Shown here one piece after another: positions 52,896 through 61,930 of a stretch of DNA of 64,000 nucleotides. The notes beneath the pieces are model-generated. The model ran no database searches. It saw only the letters and a program-made list of their open reading frames with translations, and was not told the DNA's origin. The position numbers were made by a program, and so were the translations under genes. Origin of the DNA: Amycolatopsis roodepoortensis (lineage in GTDB: Bacteria; Actinomycetota; Actinomycetes; Mycobacteriales; Pseudonocardiaceae); the NCBI RefSeq assembly GCF_014873915.1, contig NZ_JADBEJ010000002.1, positions 124,001 to 188,000 of the forward strand, written 5' to 3'. Numbering within the stretch: the first letter of the stretch is position 1; every line of letters starts with the position of its first letter.

Positions 52896-54943
52896 CTCTG
52901 CGGCGGCAGGTCGAGCCGGTAAACGCTGACGCTGCCCGACGAGAAGGTCTTCGTCAGCCCCGGCAGCCCGGCGAGGTTGCTCAGCCCCGGTGCCAGCGCG
53001 AAGGACAGGTCGCCGCTCCAGTGGCGGCCGTCGGTCCCGACCGTCGGGGCGACGGTGTCGACGTAGATCCAGCGCACGTTCTTACGGCGCAGGATGTCCT
53101 GCACCTGGGGGTCGGCCGGGTAGGTGTTGAACCGCGCGAGCAGCAGCTCGTTCTCCTTGATCGGGCTGTGCCCGTCCGGAACGATGTTGACGATCGGCAG
53201 GTCGTAGTCGACATAGAGCAGTGTCGAGCCGTCGTTCGCGTTGTTGAGGATCGCTTCGCCCGGCGCCGCGTGCTCCTTCAGCCACTTCGCGGCGGCGTCG
53301 TCCTGATCGGAGTACCGCGAGAACTGCGGGGCGGAGTAGCGCTGGCTGAGTGAGTAGGCGGCGGTGTTCATGTAGCCGCGGAACGTGGTCACGGTGAGCG
53401 CGCCGAGCAGCACCACGGTCAGCCCGAAGGCGATCGCGGGCCGGGCCTTCGCCGGGATCGGGTTGCGCACCTTGCCCGAGACCAGCACCAGCCCGATCAC
53501 CACGAAGATGACGCCGACCAGCGTCGGGATCAGCAGGTAGATGTGACTGTCGATCCGGCTGGCCACCCGGTAGTAGTACCGGCCGACCATCGCGCCGAAG
53601 CCGGAGTTGGGCGAGTTGTGGTAGGTCACCACGACGGCGGCCCAGAAGACCCAGGCGCCCACCAGCGTCCACGCGCGCCGCGAAAGCACCGCGAAGACCA
53701 CGCCGACCAGGCCGAGGACGCCGAGCGTCAGCTGGCTCAACGTGTTGCCGGGATCGAAGTAACCGCCGTAGGGCAGCTTGGCGAGCACGCCGAAGGCGTC
53801 GCCGAGGGCGACCCCGCGGATGTTCGCGGGAGCGTCCGAAACCGTGCCGCCACCGAGCCGCAGCAGCGCCAGCACACTCGGGATCAGCAGCACCACGGTG
53901 ACGACGGCGGCCAGCACCAGCGGCAGCAGCGAGCGGGCGAACGCGAGCCTGCCGGACCGCGTGACCAGCAGGCCGAGCATGGCCGCGACGGTGGTGAACG
54001 CGATCGAGGTCAGCGCGCTCGGGTGCAGGTTGAACGCCCCGGCCATGGCGACGCCGATCAGCGCGGCGCGTCCCCAGTGGCGCTTGCCGATCACCAGCAT
54101 GACGGCGACGAGCCCAGGGGTGATCGCCAGCGCCGCCGCGTTCGGCAGGACACCGCCGTCGTGCGCGAAGGCGATGGCCGGGCGGTAGAGCTGCACGGAG
54201 ACGAGCGCGGCGACACCGGCGGCGAGCTCGACCCAGCCGCGGCCGACACGGCCGTGCCGGAGGACCGCGGCGGTGAACGCGGCCACCGAAAGCGGCATCA
54301 CGATCACCGTGAACACGACGGTCACCAGGTTGATGGACAGCATCGTGTCGCCGAAGATGTCCGTCAGCAGCGCGCTGACGTCGGTGAAGCCCGGCGGGTA
54401 GTACTGGATGTTGGTGTCGTTGACGACGTCGATCGGCAGTACCTGCCACGGCGCCGCGCGCCCGGTGAAGTGCGTGTACGCGGTCAGCACGGCGTGCGTG
54501 ACGGTGTCGTGCTCCTGCGTGGGGGTCGCCCAGGAACCGAGGCCCTTGTGCCACATGCGGACGCCGAGCACGACTCCGCCCAGCGCGATCACGGCGCCGA
54601 GGATCTGCGCGATCAGGGCCGGCCTGCCGGCCAGGGCGCGCAGCCGGTCGTCCTCGGCGGGCTCGGCGAGCTCGGCGGGCGGACGGCGGCGGACGATCAG
54701 CAGCCTGCCCGCGCCCGTCAGCAGCAGCACCACGACCAGCGCGATCACGACGGTGAGCAGCCCGAACCGCAGCCCGGTGACACCGGTGAAGAGCGACACC
54801 AGCAGGACGAATCCCATGGTGAGCGGCGCCGAGAGCCCGGCGAGCCACAACCGCTCGCGAAGGCCGGCCGTGAGGAGGATCGCGAGCCCAGGCAGCAGTA
54901 CGACGAGAGCGCCGACTGCGAGCTGGGCGGCTTCGGACAGCAT
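52892..54943 (-). CDS. Large polytopic membrane protein, DUF6541-like putative glycosyltransferase
   Basis: 683 residues, about 13-14 transmembrane helices. A first extracytoplasmic loop with WATPTQEHDTVTHAVLTAY and FTGRAAPW, and further HNSPNSGFG and RYYYRVASR motifs, recall GT-C enzymes with acidic residues in the first loop. The last 130 residues are extracytoplasmic (WLKEHAAPGEAILNNANDGS, VRWIYVD). ATG with GGAGAAG upstream. Likely uses polyprenyl-linked sugars to extend a wall polymer. Confidence 0.72.
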   Translation of the reverse strand: MLSEAAQLAVGALVVLLPGLAILLTAGLRERLWLAGLSAPLTMGFVLLVSLFTGVTGLRFGLLTVVIALVVVLLLTGAGRLLIVRRRPPAELAEPAEDDRLRALAGRPALIAQILGAVIALGGVVLGVRMWHKGLGSWATPTQEHDTVTHAVLTAYTHFTGRAAPWQVLPIDVVNDTNIQYYPPGFTDVSALLTDIFGDTMLSINLVTVVFTVIVMPLSVAAFTAAVLRHGRVGRGWVELAAGVAALVSVQLYRPAIAFAHDGGVLPNAAALAITPGLVAVMLVIGKRHWGRAALIGVAMAGAFNLHPSALTSIAFTTVAAMLGLLVTRSGRLAFARSLLPLVLAAVVTVVLLIPSVLALLRLGGGTVSDAPANIRGVALGDAFGVLAKLPYGGYFDPGNTLSQLTLGVLGLVGVVFAVLSRRAWTLVGAWVFWAAVVVTYHNSPNSGFGAMVGRYYYRVASRIDSHIYLLIPTLVGVIFVVIGLVLVSGKVRNPIPAKARPAIAFGLTVVLLGALTVTTFRGYMNTAAYSLSQRYSAPQFSRYSDQDDAAAKWLKEHAAPGEAILNNANDGSTLLYVDYDLPIVNIVPDGHSPIKENELLLARFNTYPADPQVQDILRRKNVRWIYVDTVAPTVGTDGRHWSGDLSFALAPGLSNLAGLPGLTKTFSSGSVSVYRLDLPPQS

Positions 54944-55157
54944 GTCTTCTCCGATCGAAAAATGCCGCTGACCCGGCGAGTCTATGAGGGGTATCGCGAC
55001 GTCCCGGACGTGGGTGAAGTGGCCGCTGACTTGGCCGGTTGGCGTCTTCGGGACCACTACCGGCGGGCACACCGCGGTTTTCCGCTCTCGGGGGTCAGCA
55101 GCGAGTGATGGAGCGGGTAGCGGCCGCTCACGGCCAGTGAGACGATAGAGTGATCCA

Positions 55158-55901
55158 GTGTCCAGTACGTCCGTGACCACCCGCCGCGTACTCATCGTGA
55201 TGCCCGCTCTCAACGAGCAGGCCAGCGTCGGCGCCGTCATCTCCCAGGTCAAGCAGTCCCTGCCCGGTATGGACGTGCTGGTGGTCGACGACGGCTCGTC
55301 CGACGACACGGCCAAGCTCGCCCGCGCGGCGGGCGCGGAGGTGGCCCGCCTGGCGGTGAACCTGGGTGTCGGCGGTGCGATGCGCACCGGCTTCCGGTAC
55401 GCGGCCGCCCGCGGCTACGACGTCGTCGTCCAGGTGGACGCGGACGGTCAGCACGATCCCGGCGAGGTCGCCGCCCTGCTGGACGCGCTCGACGACGCCG
55501 ACATCGCGATCGGCTCGCGGTTCGCGGGCAAGGGTTCGTACAAGGCGAGCGGCCCGCGGAAATACGCGATGGTCGCGCTCTCGGTCGTTTTCTCCCGGCT
55601 CGCGAAGACCAAGCTCACCGACGTGACCTCCGGGTTCAAGGCGATGGGCCCGCGCGCGATCAAACTGTTCGCCGCGTACTACCCGGCCGAATACCTCGGC
55701 GACACGGTCGAATCGCTGGTGATGGCGATCCGCGCCGAACTGAAGATCAAGGAAATCCCGGTGATCATGCGCGAACGGGCGGCCGGAACGCCGAGCCATT
55801 CGCCGGTGAAATCGGCCATCTACCTCGGCCGTGCCGGACTCGCCCTGCTGTTGGCGCTGGTGCGCCGCCGTCCCGCCGTCGACTCGTCGGATTCGGCGTA
55901 A
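55158..55901 (+). CDS. Family 2 glycosyltransferase, polyprenyl-phosphate sugar synthase-like
   Basis: 247 residues from a GTG: VLIVMPALNEQASVG, LVVDDGSSDDT, QVDADGQHDP (DxD), GSRFAGKGSY and DVTSGFKAMG, the DPM1/UDP-glucose:dolichol-phosphate type pattern. C-terminal hydrophobic helix. It likely makes polyprenyl-phosphate sugars that feed the GT-C-like protein. Followed after 12 bases by a DUF2304 gene, a recurrent pairing. Confidence 0.85.
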   Translation: MSSTSVTTRRVLIVMPALNEQASVGAVISQVKQSLPGMDVLVVDDGSSDDTAKLARAAGAEVARLAVNLGVGGAMRTGFRYAAARGYDVVVQVDADGQHDPGEVAALLDALDDADIAIGSRFAGKGSYKASGPRKYAMVALSVVFSRLAKTKLTDVTSGFKAMGPRAIKLFAAYYPAEYLGDTVESLVMAIRAELKIKEIPVIMRERAAGTPSHSPVKSAIYLGRAGLALLLALVRRRPAVDSSDSA

Positions 55902-55913
55902 AAGGAGCTGATT

Positions 55914-56351
55914 ATGGCTGGCTGGCGCATTCTCAGCATCGTCGTCGCCTGTCTCGTGCTGTTCGTCGTCCTCGAGATGATGCGGCGGCGGAAACTGCGG
56001 GAAAAGTACGCGGGTGTCTGGCTCGTCCTCGCCGTCGGCGTGGTCGTGCTCGCCCTCGTTCCGCAGGCCGCCGACTTCATGGCGCGGATAACCGGCGTGC
56101 AAACGCCGTCGAACTTCGTATTCCTCATGGCCGGTGTGGTGCTGGCGCTGGTCGCGTTGCACCTGTCGACCGAGGTCGGGCATCTCGAAGAAGAGGTCCG
56201 GACCTCCGTCGAGGAGATCGCGCTGCTCCGCTGCGAACTTGCCGACGCCCAGCGCGACCTGGAAGAACGGGTCGCCGCGCTCGAAGCCAGGACGGCGGCC
56301 CCCGACAACGTCAAAGGGCTCCCCGAAGTGAGCCCCGCACGCGCACGCTGA
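55914..56351 (+). CDS. DUF2304 membrane protein
   Basis: 145 residues: three transmembrane helices (ILSIVVACLVLFVVLEMM, YAGVWLVLAVGVVVLALVP, NFVFLMAGVVLALVALHL) then a coiled-coil tail (VGHLEEEVRTSVEEIALLRCELADAQRDLEERVAALEAR). DUF2304 proteins accompany GT2 enzymes in surface-sugar loci and may anchor or regulate them. GAGCTG before the ATG is weak; AAAAGGAG at 55900 is the likely ribosome site. Confidence 0.88.
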   Translation: MAGWRILSIVVACLVLFVVLEMMRRRKLREKYAGVWLVLAVGVVVLALVPQAADFMARITGVQTPSNFVFLMAGVVLALVALHLSTEVGHLEEEVRTSVEEIALLRCELADAQRDLEERVAALEARTAAPDNVKGLPEVSPARAR

Positions 56352-56395
56352 TCGACGCGCTTCTCGCGGCCCCGCCGAGGCTGGGCGCCGTCCGG

Positions 56396-56896
56396 GTGCT
56401 GGCCGTCGACGGCCCGTCCGGCTCCGGGAAGTCCACGCTGGCCGGGAAGATCGTCGCCGATCTGGCAGGCCGGGGTGTCCGGGTGGCGCTGGTGAGCACC
56501 GACGAGTTCGCCACCTGGGACGAACCCGTTTCGTGGTGGCCGCGGCTGGAAACCGGCGTCCTGGAACCCCTGCGCGCGGGCCGGCCCGGCCGATACCGGC
56601 GGGTGGACTGGTCCACCTGCGTCCCGCTGCCGGGTGAAGAGGTCGAGATCCCGGTCCCCGAGGTGCTGGTACTGGAGGGCGTGTCCAGTGGTCGCGCGCG
56701 GATGCGGCCCTCGTTGTCCCTGCTGGCCTGGCTGGACGGCGGGAGCGAGGCCGAACGTCTCGACCGCGGTGCCGAGCGTGACGGCGAGGGCTCCCGGGCG
56801 GATCTGCGGCGCTGGCAGCTGTTCGAGCGCGGGTGGTTCGCCGTCGACGGGACCCGCGCCGCGGCCGATCGTGTGGTCACCTCTCGTGAGTGGTAA
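56396..56896 (+). CDS. Uridine-kinase-like P-loop protein
   Basis: 166 residues from a GTG. Walker A AVDGPSGSGKSTLAG at the very start, VSTDEFATWDEPVSWWPR, RVDWSTCVPLPGEE, VLVLEGVSSGRA, ending RVVTSREW. The fold is that of uridine/pantothenate kinase-type P-loop NTPases. The true start may lie upstream, since relatives carry about 20 more residues (frame open through LIDALLAAPPRLGAV) but only a CTG is available. The terminal hairpin overlaps the last four codons. Confidence 0.75.
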   Translation: MLAVDGPSGSGKSTLAGKIVADLAGRGVRVALVSTDEFATWDEPVSWWPRLETGVLEPLRAGRPGRYRRVDWSTCVPLPGEEVEIPVPEVLVLEGVSSGRARMRPSLSLLAWLDGGSEAERLDRGAERDGEGSRADLRRWQLFERGWFAVDGTRAAADRVVTSREW

Positions 56897-56928
56897 GGAC
56901 GGTTAGAACCGTCCTTACCACTCACGAG
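56883..56928. terminator. 22-bp hairpin terminator overlapping the kinase-like gene end
   Basis: Perfect 22-nt arms (56883-56904, 56907-56928; CTCGTGAGTGG..) with a 2-nt centre. The stop codon lies inside the left arm. Confidence 0.8.
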
Positions 56929-57234
56929 ACCCCACCAATGTCCTGCCGGTGTCTTGTTTTGTCCGGCACCCATTGGTCGTAGTGGTGGGCACCCATTTGA
57001 GTCAGTGACCCGGCACTCTGCGCGTTAGTGGTCCGGAATTGATTACACTCCGTCCGGAATTGCGGACACTTTGCGGTCGTATTGGCCGTCGTGTAGCGCG
57101 ATCGTAACCTCGCGTGCTTAAGTGCGGGCTGAGTTCCCGCTAGTGTCGGCGGGCACACCGATCGTCCGTGGAGCTCGACTTTCCGACCGACCGGACGGTG
57201 CCTAAACACCGAAAATCTCCTCAAGGGGTGCCAG
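56929..57234 (+). promoter_or_regulatory. Leader region of the ABC transporter operon, with a repeated GTCCGGAATTG site
   Basis: 306 nt without a gene. GTCCGGAATTG occurs at 57031-57041 and 57052-57062, exactly 21 bp apart, and the second is extended to GTCCGGAATTGCGGAC, an inverted repeat. Less GC-rich than its surroundings; likely promoter and operator. Confidence 0.45.
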
Positions 57235-58908
57235 ATGCAGCAACTGCGGGTGACCCGAGCACGCCGTGTGGCCCTGATCGGGCTTGCCGGCGCACTCGCG
57301 GTCTCCATTTCCGCCTGTGCCGAATCGAAGCGTGAAGAAGGCGCAGGGGGTGGCTCGGGAGGCACCATGGTCTTCGGTGCCGCCGGTAACCCGAAGACTT
57401 TCGACCCGCTCTTCAACGACGACGGTGAGACCTTCCGCATCATCCGCCAGATGATGGACACGCTGATCATGAACAAGCCGGGGACCGCGGACCTCGAGCC
57501 CGGCCTGGCGGAGAAGTGGGAAGGCAGCAACGAAGGCAAGACCTGGACCTTCACCCTGAAGAAGGGCGTGAAGTTCCACGACGGCACCCCGTTCAACGCC
57601 GAAGCGGTCTGCTTCAACTTCAACCGCATGTACAACATGAAGGGCGCCGCCGCCCAGAGCCAGATGATCTACTACGGCGACGTCTTCGAGGGCTTCGCCA
57701 AGAACGAGGGTGACGCCTCCGGCGCCCCGGTGTTCAAGGACTGCCAGGCCAAGGACGAGTCGACCGCCGTCCTGAACCTGAACAAGGCCAAGGGCGCCTT
57801 CCCGGCGGCCTTCACGCTGCCGTCGTTCTCGATGCAGAGCCCGGACGCGCTGAAGAAGTACAACGCCGACGCCGTCACCCAGAGCGGTGACTCGTTCTCC
57901 TACCCGGAGTACGCGCTGAAGCACCCGACCGGCACCGGCCCGTTCAAGTTCGAGAGCTGGGACCAGGCCAAGGGTGAGATCACGCTGGTCAAGGCCACCG
58001 ACTCGCCGACCCAGACGGCCAAGCTCGACAAGCTGGTCTTCAAGGTCATCCCGGACGAGAACGCCCGCAAGCAGGCGCTCAAGGCCGGCGACATCCAGGG
58101 CTACGACTACCCGTCGCCCGCGGACTACGGCCTGCTGCGCAACGACGGCGAGCAGGTGCTCATCCGCCCGTCGTTCAACATCCTGTACCTGGGCATCAAC
58201 CAGAAGAACAACCCGAAGCTGAAGGACCAGAAGGTCCGTCAGGCGCTGGCCTACGGTCTCAACCGTGAGCAGTTCGTGAAGTCGAAGCTCCCCGAGGGCG
58301 CCGAGACCGCGACCCAGTTCGTGCCGAAGGCGATCGACGGCTACAACGAGAACGTCACCAAGTACGAATACAACCTTCAGAAGGCGAAAGACCTGCTGAA
58401 GGAAGCCGGCGCCGAGGGCATGACGCTGAAGTTCTACTACCCGACCGAGGTCACCCGGCCGTACATGCCGAACCCGGCCGACATCTTCACCTCGCTGTCC
58501 GAGGACATGAAGGCCATGGGCATCAAGGTCGAGCCGATCGCCAAGCCGTGGAACGGTGGCTACAAGGACGACGTCCAGAAGGCGGGCAAGCACGACGTGC
58601 ACCTGCTCGGCTGGACCGGTGACTACAACGACGCCGGTAACTTCGTCGGCACCTTCTTCGGTCGCGAGAAGCCGGAGTTCGGCTTCACCAACCAGGAGCT
58701 GTTCTCGGCCATCTCCGCCGCGGACGCCGCGCCCGCCGGTGAGGCGCACACCAAGGCGTACCAGGAAGTGAACCAGAAGATCATGGAATACCTGCCCGCC
58801 ATCCCGATCTCCTACGGCCCCCCGGCGATCGTCGTCGGCCCGAAGGTGAAGGGCCTGGTGGCCAGCCCGTTGACCGACGAGCGCTTCTACACCGTCACGG
58901 TCAACTGA
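57235..58908 (+). CDS. Oligopeptide/dipeptide-type ABC transporter substrate-binding lipoprotein (SBP_bac_5)
   Basis: 557 residues. Signal VALIGLAGALAVSISAC with lipobox Cys about residue 28; mature protein is a family 5 binding protein: GAAGNPKTFDPLFNDDGE, LEPGLAEKWEGS, FHDGTPFNAEAV, GTGPFKFESWDQ and NREQFV. Binds peptides or related solutes outside the membrane. First gene of a five-gene operon in standard order. A hairpin after its stop may favour excess of the binding protein. Confidence 0.9.
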   Translation: MQQLRVTRARRVALIGLAGALAVSISACAESKREEGAGGGSGGTMVFGAAGNPKTFDPLFNDDGETFRIIRQMMDTLIMNKPGTADLEPGLAEKWEGSNEGKTWTFTLKKGVKFHDGTPFNAEAVCFNFNRMYNMKGAAAQSQMIYYGDVFEGFAKNEGDASGAPVFKDCQAKDESTAVLNLNKAKGAFPAAFTLPSFSMQSPDALKKYNADAVTQSGDSFSYPEYALKHPTGTGPFKFESWDQAKGEITLVKATDSPTQTAKLDKLVFKVIPDENARKQALKAGDIQGYDYPSPADYGLLRNDGEQVLIRPSFNILYLGINQKNNPKLKDQKVRQALAYGLNREQFVKSKLPEGAETATQFVPKAIDGYNENVTKYEYNLQKAKDLLKEAGAEGMTLKFYYPTEVTRPYMPNPADIFTSLSEDMKAMGIKVEPIAKPWNGGYKDDVQKAGKHDVHLLGWTGDYNDAGNFVGTFFGREKPEFGFTNQELFSAISAADAAPAGEAHTKAYQEVNQKIMEYLPAIPISYGPPAIVVGPKVKGLVASPLTDERFYTVTVN

Positions 58909-58927
58909 TCCACCACCACTGAGCCAT

Positions 58928-58959
58928 CAGGGGGTGGGCGCTACCGCGCCCGCCCCCTG
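58928..58959 (+). terminator. Intra-operon hairpin after the binding-protein gene
   Basis: 14-nt arms (58928-58941, 58946-58959; CAGGGGGTGGGCGC) with one mismatch and a 4-nt loop. Such a stem may protect the upstream mRNA or partly stop transcription, so that the binding protein exceeds the membrane parts. Confidence 0.6.
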
Positions 58960-58994
58960 TGGCCCATTCCCGGGCTGGCAACAAAGGAACGCAC

Positions 58995-59996
58995 GTGCTC
59001 CGTTTTCTCGTGCGTCGGCTGCTACAAGCGATACCGACGCTCTTGATCCTGTCCATTTTGATCTTCGCCTGGCTCCGGTCCCTGCCCGGCGGCCCCGCCG
59101 GCGCCCTCCTTGGCGACAAGGCGACCCCGGAGAAGATCGCCGACCTGAACAAGCTTCTCGGCCTCGACGATCCGATCTTCGTCCAGTACTTCAAGTTCCT
59201 CGGCCGGGCCATCACCGGCGACTTCGGCAACTCGCTGGTCTCCGCCCAGCCGGTCATGTCGGAGATCGGGAACTTCCTGCCCGCGACGATCGAGCTCGGC
59301 TTCTGCGCGATGCTCATCGCGGTGGGCCTCGGCATCCCGTTCGGCTATCTGTCCGCCCGCTTCCGCGGCGGGGCCGTCGACAACGTCATCATCGTGCTCA
59401 GCCTGGTCGGCGTCGCCGTGCCGGTCTTCTTCCTCGGCTACATGATGCAGGACCTGCTGGCCGCCCCGCTGGGACTTCCCTCGCAGGGCCGCCAGATGGC
59501 GGGTCTCGACGCCACCACCGTCACCGGGTTCGCGGTCTTCGACGGCATTATCACCCAGGAATGGGACGCCGCCTGGGACGCGCTCACCCACCTGATCCTC
59601 CCGGCGTTCGCGCTGGCCACGATCCCGCTCGCGGTCATCGTCCGGATCACCCGGGCTTCGGTGCTGGACGTGCTGAACGAGGACTTCATCCGCACGGCCA
59701 ACTCGAAGGGCCTGACCCAGCCGATCGTGCGGCGCCGTCACGTGCTCCGCAACGGTCTGCTTCCGGTGGTCACCGTCATCGGCCTCCAGACCGGCGCGCT
59801 GCTCGGTGGCGCCGTGCTGACCGAGCGGGTGTTCAACTTCCGCGGTCTCGGCTTCCTGCTCGCCGAAGGCATCGAACGGCGTGACTACCCGCGTCTGCAG
59901 GCGCTGCTGCTGTTCGGCGCGCTGGTCTACGTGCTGGTGAACATGCTGGTCGATATCTCGTACGGGCTCATCGACCCGAGGGTGCGTGTCCGATGA
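58995..59996 (+). CDS. ABC transporter permease, DppB/OppB type
   Basis: 333 residues, six transmembrane helices, start GTG after AAAGGAAC. N-terminal FLVRRLLQAIPTLLILSILIFAW and GGPAGALLGD, then EFIRTANSKGL and the EAA loop RRRHVLRNGLLPVVTVIGLQTGALLGGAVLTE, which contacts the ATPases. Overlaps the next permease by 4 bases. An in-frame ATG at 58959 would add 12 residues. Confidence 0.9.
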   Translation: MLRFLVRRLLQAIPTLLILSILIFAWLRSLPGGPAGALLGDKATPEKIADLNKLLGLDDPIFVQYFKFLGRAITGDFGNSLVSAQPVMSEIGNFLPATIELGFCAMLIAVGLGIPFGYLSARFRGGAVDNVIIVLSLVGVAVPVFFLGYMMQDLLAAPLGLPSQGRQMAGLDATTVTGFAVFDGIITQEWDAAWDALTHLILPAFALATIPLAVIVRITRASVLDVLNEDFIRTANSKGLTQPIVRRRHVLRNGLLPVVTVIGLQTGALLGGAVLTERVFNFRGLGFLLAEGIERRDYPRLQALLLFGALVYVLVNMLVDISYGLIDPRVRVR

Positions 59997-60928
59997 ACAC
60001 CTTGCTGAACAAGAAGAAGGAGCCGATCGACCGGCTCGCGGCTTCCTCGGCGAAGGGGCACAGCCTCGGTGGCGAGGCGCTGCGCCGGATGATGCGGAGC
60101 CCGGTGGCGATCACCGGCGCCGTGATCACCGGCCTGTTCCTGCTGGTCGCGATCTTCGCGCCGCTCCTGGCGCCGAAGGATCCCTACGAGCGGTATCTGC
60201 AGAGCCAGGTCATCCTCGGCCAGGGCATCATCCCGGGCGCCCAGCCCGGATTCCCGCTCGGTGTCGACGACTTCGGCCGCGACTACCTTTCGCGGTTGCT
60301 GGTCGGCGCGCAGAACACGCTGCTGGTCGGTGTGCTCGCGACGATCATCGGTGTCGTGGTCGGCATGATCATCGGCGGCCTCGCCGGTGCCTTCGGCGGC
60401 TGGGTCGACACCGTGCTGATGCGGCTCGTCGACGTCATGCTGTCCGTGCCGTCGCTGCTGCTGGCGATCTCGGTCGCCGCGCTGTTCCAGAAGCCGAGCC
60501 AGTGGACGGTGATCGTCGCGGTGTCGATGGTCAGCGTGCCGATCTTCGCGCGACTGCTGCGCGGTTCGATGCTCGCGCAGAGAAACAGCGACCACGTGCT
60601 CGCGGCGACGTCGCTCGGCGTCAAACGCGGGGCGATCGTGTTGCGGCACATGCTGCCGAACTCGCTCGGCCCGGTCATCGTGCAGGCCACGCTGACCCTG
60701 GCGACCGCGATCCTCGAGGCGGCGGCGCTGTCGTTCCTCGGTCTCGGCGACCCGGACCCGAACCGGGCGGAATGGGGCATCATGCTGAGCCGCAGTGCCC
60801 GGCAGTTCCTCGACATCCGCCCCGAGCTGGCGTACTACCCGGCCATCGCGATCATCATCGTCGCGCTCGGGTTCACGCTGCTCGGCGAGTCCCTGCGGGA
60901 AGCCCTCGATCCGAAGAACAGGCGGTGA
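59993..60928 (+). CDS. ABC transporter permease, DppC/OppC type
   Basis: 311 residues: cytoplasmic N-terminus, TM1 (AITGAVITGLFLLVAIFAPLLAP), a characteristic FPLGVDDFGRDYLSRLLVGA segment, five further helices, and EAA loop with DHVLAATSLGVKRGAIVLRHMLPNSLGPVI. Second half of the heterodimeric channel. ATGA overlap with the upstream gene. Confidence 0.9.
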   Translation: MNTLLNKKKEPIDRLAASSAKGHSLGGEALRRMMRSPVAITGAVITGLFLLVAIFAPLLAPKDPYERYLQSQVILGQGIIPGAQPGFPLGVDDFGRDYLSRLLVGAQNTLLVGVLATIIGVVVGMIIGGLAGAFGGWVDTVLMRLVDVMLSVPSLLLAISVAALFQKPSQWTVIVAVSMVSVPIFARLLRGSMLAQRNSDHVLAATSLGVKRGAIVLRHMLPNSLGPVIVQATLTLATAILEAAALSFLGLGDPDPNRAEWGIMLSRSARQFLDIRPELAYYPAIAIIIVALGFTLLGESLREALDPKNRR

Positions 60929-60934
60929 TTTCTG

Positions 60935-61930
60935 ATGGCACTCCTCGAAGTACGTGACCTCAAGGTCGTTTTCCAGCGACGCGGCGAAAAGCCGTTCACC
61001 GCGGTGGACGAGGTCAGTTTCGACGTCGAACCCGGCCAGACGGTCGGTCTCGTCGGCGAGTCCGGTTGCGGCAAGTCCGTGACCTCGCTGGCGATCATGC
61101 GGCTGCTCGCGAAGCGCGGCAACCAGGTCAGCGGTTCGGTGTCGTTCGAAGGCACGGATCTGCTTCGCCTGTCGGACAAGGAAATGCGGGACCGCCGCGG
61201 CCGTGACCTCGGCATGGTGTTCCAGGACCCGCTGTCCTCGCTGAACCCGGTCATCCCGATCGGGCTGCAGATCACCGAGGTGCTGGAGCGGCATCGCGGG
61301 ATGGCGCGCAAGGCGGCGTCGGTGGAGGCGGCGGAACTGCTGGACAAGGTCGGCATCCCCGACCCGACGCGGCGGCTTTCCGAGTACCCGCACCAGCTTT
61401 CCGGCGGGATGCGGCAGCGCGCGCTGATCGCGATCGCGCTGGCGTGCCGTCCCCGGCTGCTCATCGCCGACGAGCCGACCACCGCGCTCGACGTGACGAT
61501 CCAGGCGCAGATCCTCGCGCTGCTGCGGGAACTGGTGCAGGACACCGGGACCGCGCTGATCATGATCACGCACGACCTCGGTGTCGTCGCCGGTCTCTGC
61601 GACCAGGTGAACGTCCTCTACGGCGGCAAGATCGTCGAGCGGGCGGAGCGGCACGCGCTGTTCGCCGAGCCGCGGCATCCGTACACGCACGGCCTGCTCG
61701 CCTCGATCCCGCGTCTCGACGCGGGCCGCGGCGAGAAACTGATCCCCATCAAGGGATCCGTCGCCGACAACATCCCGTGGGACGGCGGCTGCGCCTTCGC
61801 GCCCCGCTGCCCGAACGCTCTCGGCGTGTGCCGGGAGGTTTCACCGCAGCTGACCCCCGACCGCAATGGGCTGCTGCGCTGCCACAACCCGGTGATCCCG
61901 GCCGTGGCCGCACAAGGAGGGGTCCGATGA
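60935..61930 (+). CDS. ABC transporter ATP-binding protein, DppD/OppD type
   Basis: 331 residues: Walker [12 protein letters not shown]-loop [12 protein letters not shown], signature [12 protein letters not shown], Walker [14 protein letters not shown]-loop ITHDLGV. The C-terminal oligopeptide domain carries [14 protein letters not shown], which in relatives binds an Fe-S cluster or stabilises the fold. Six bases after the permease gene; overlaps the second ATPase. Confidence 0.92.
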   Translation: MALLEVRDLKVVFQRRGEKPFTAVDEVSFDVEPGQTVGLVGESGCGKSVTSLAIMRLLAKRGNQVSGSVSFEGTDLLRLSDKEMRDRRGRDLGMVFQDPLSSLNPVIPIGLQITEVLERHRGMARKAASVEAAELLDKVGIPDPTRRLSEYPHQLSGGMRQRALIAIALACRPRLLIADEPTTALDVTIQAQILALLRELVQDTGTALIMITHDLGVVAGLCDQVNVLYGGKIVERAERHALFAEPRHPYTHGLLASIPRLDAGRGEKLIPIKGSVADNIPWDGGCAFAPRCPNALGVCREVSPQLTPDRNGLLRCHNPVIPAVAAQGGVR

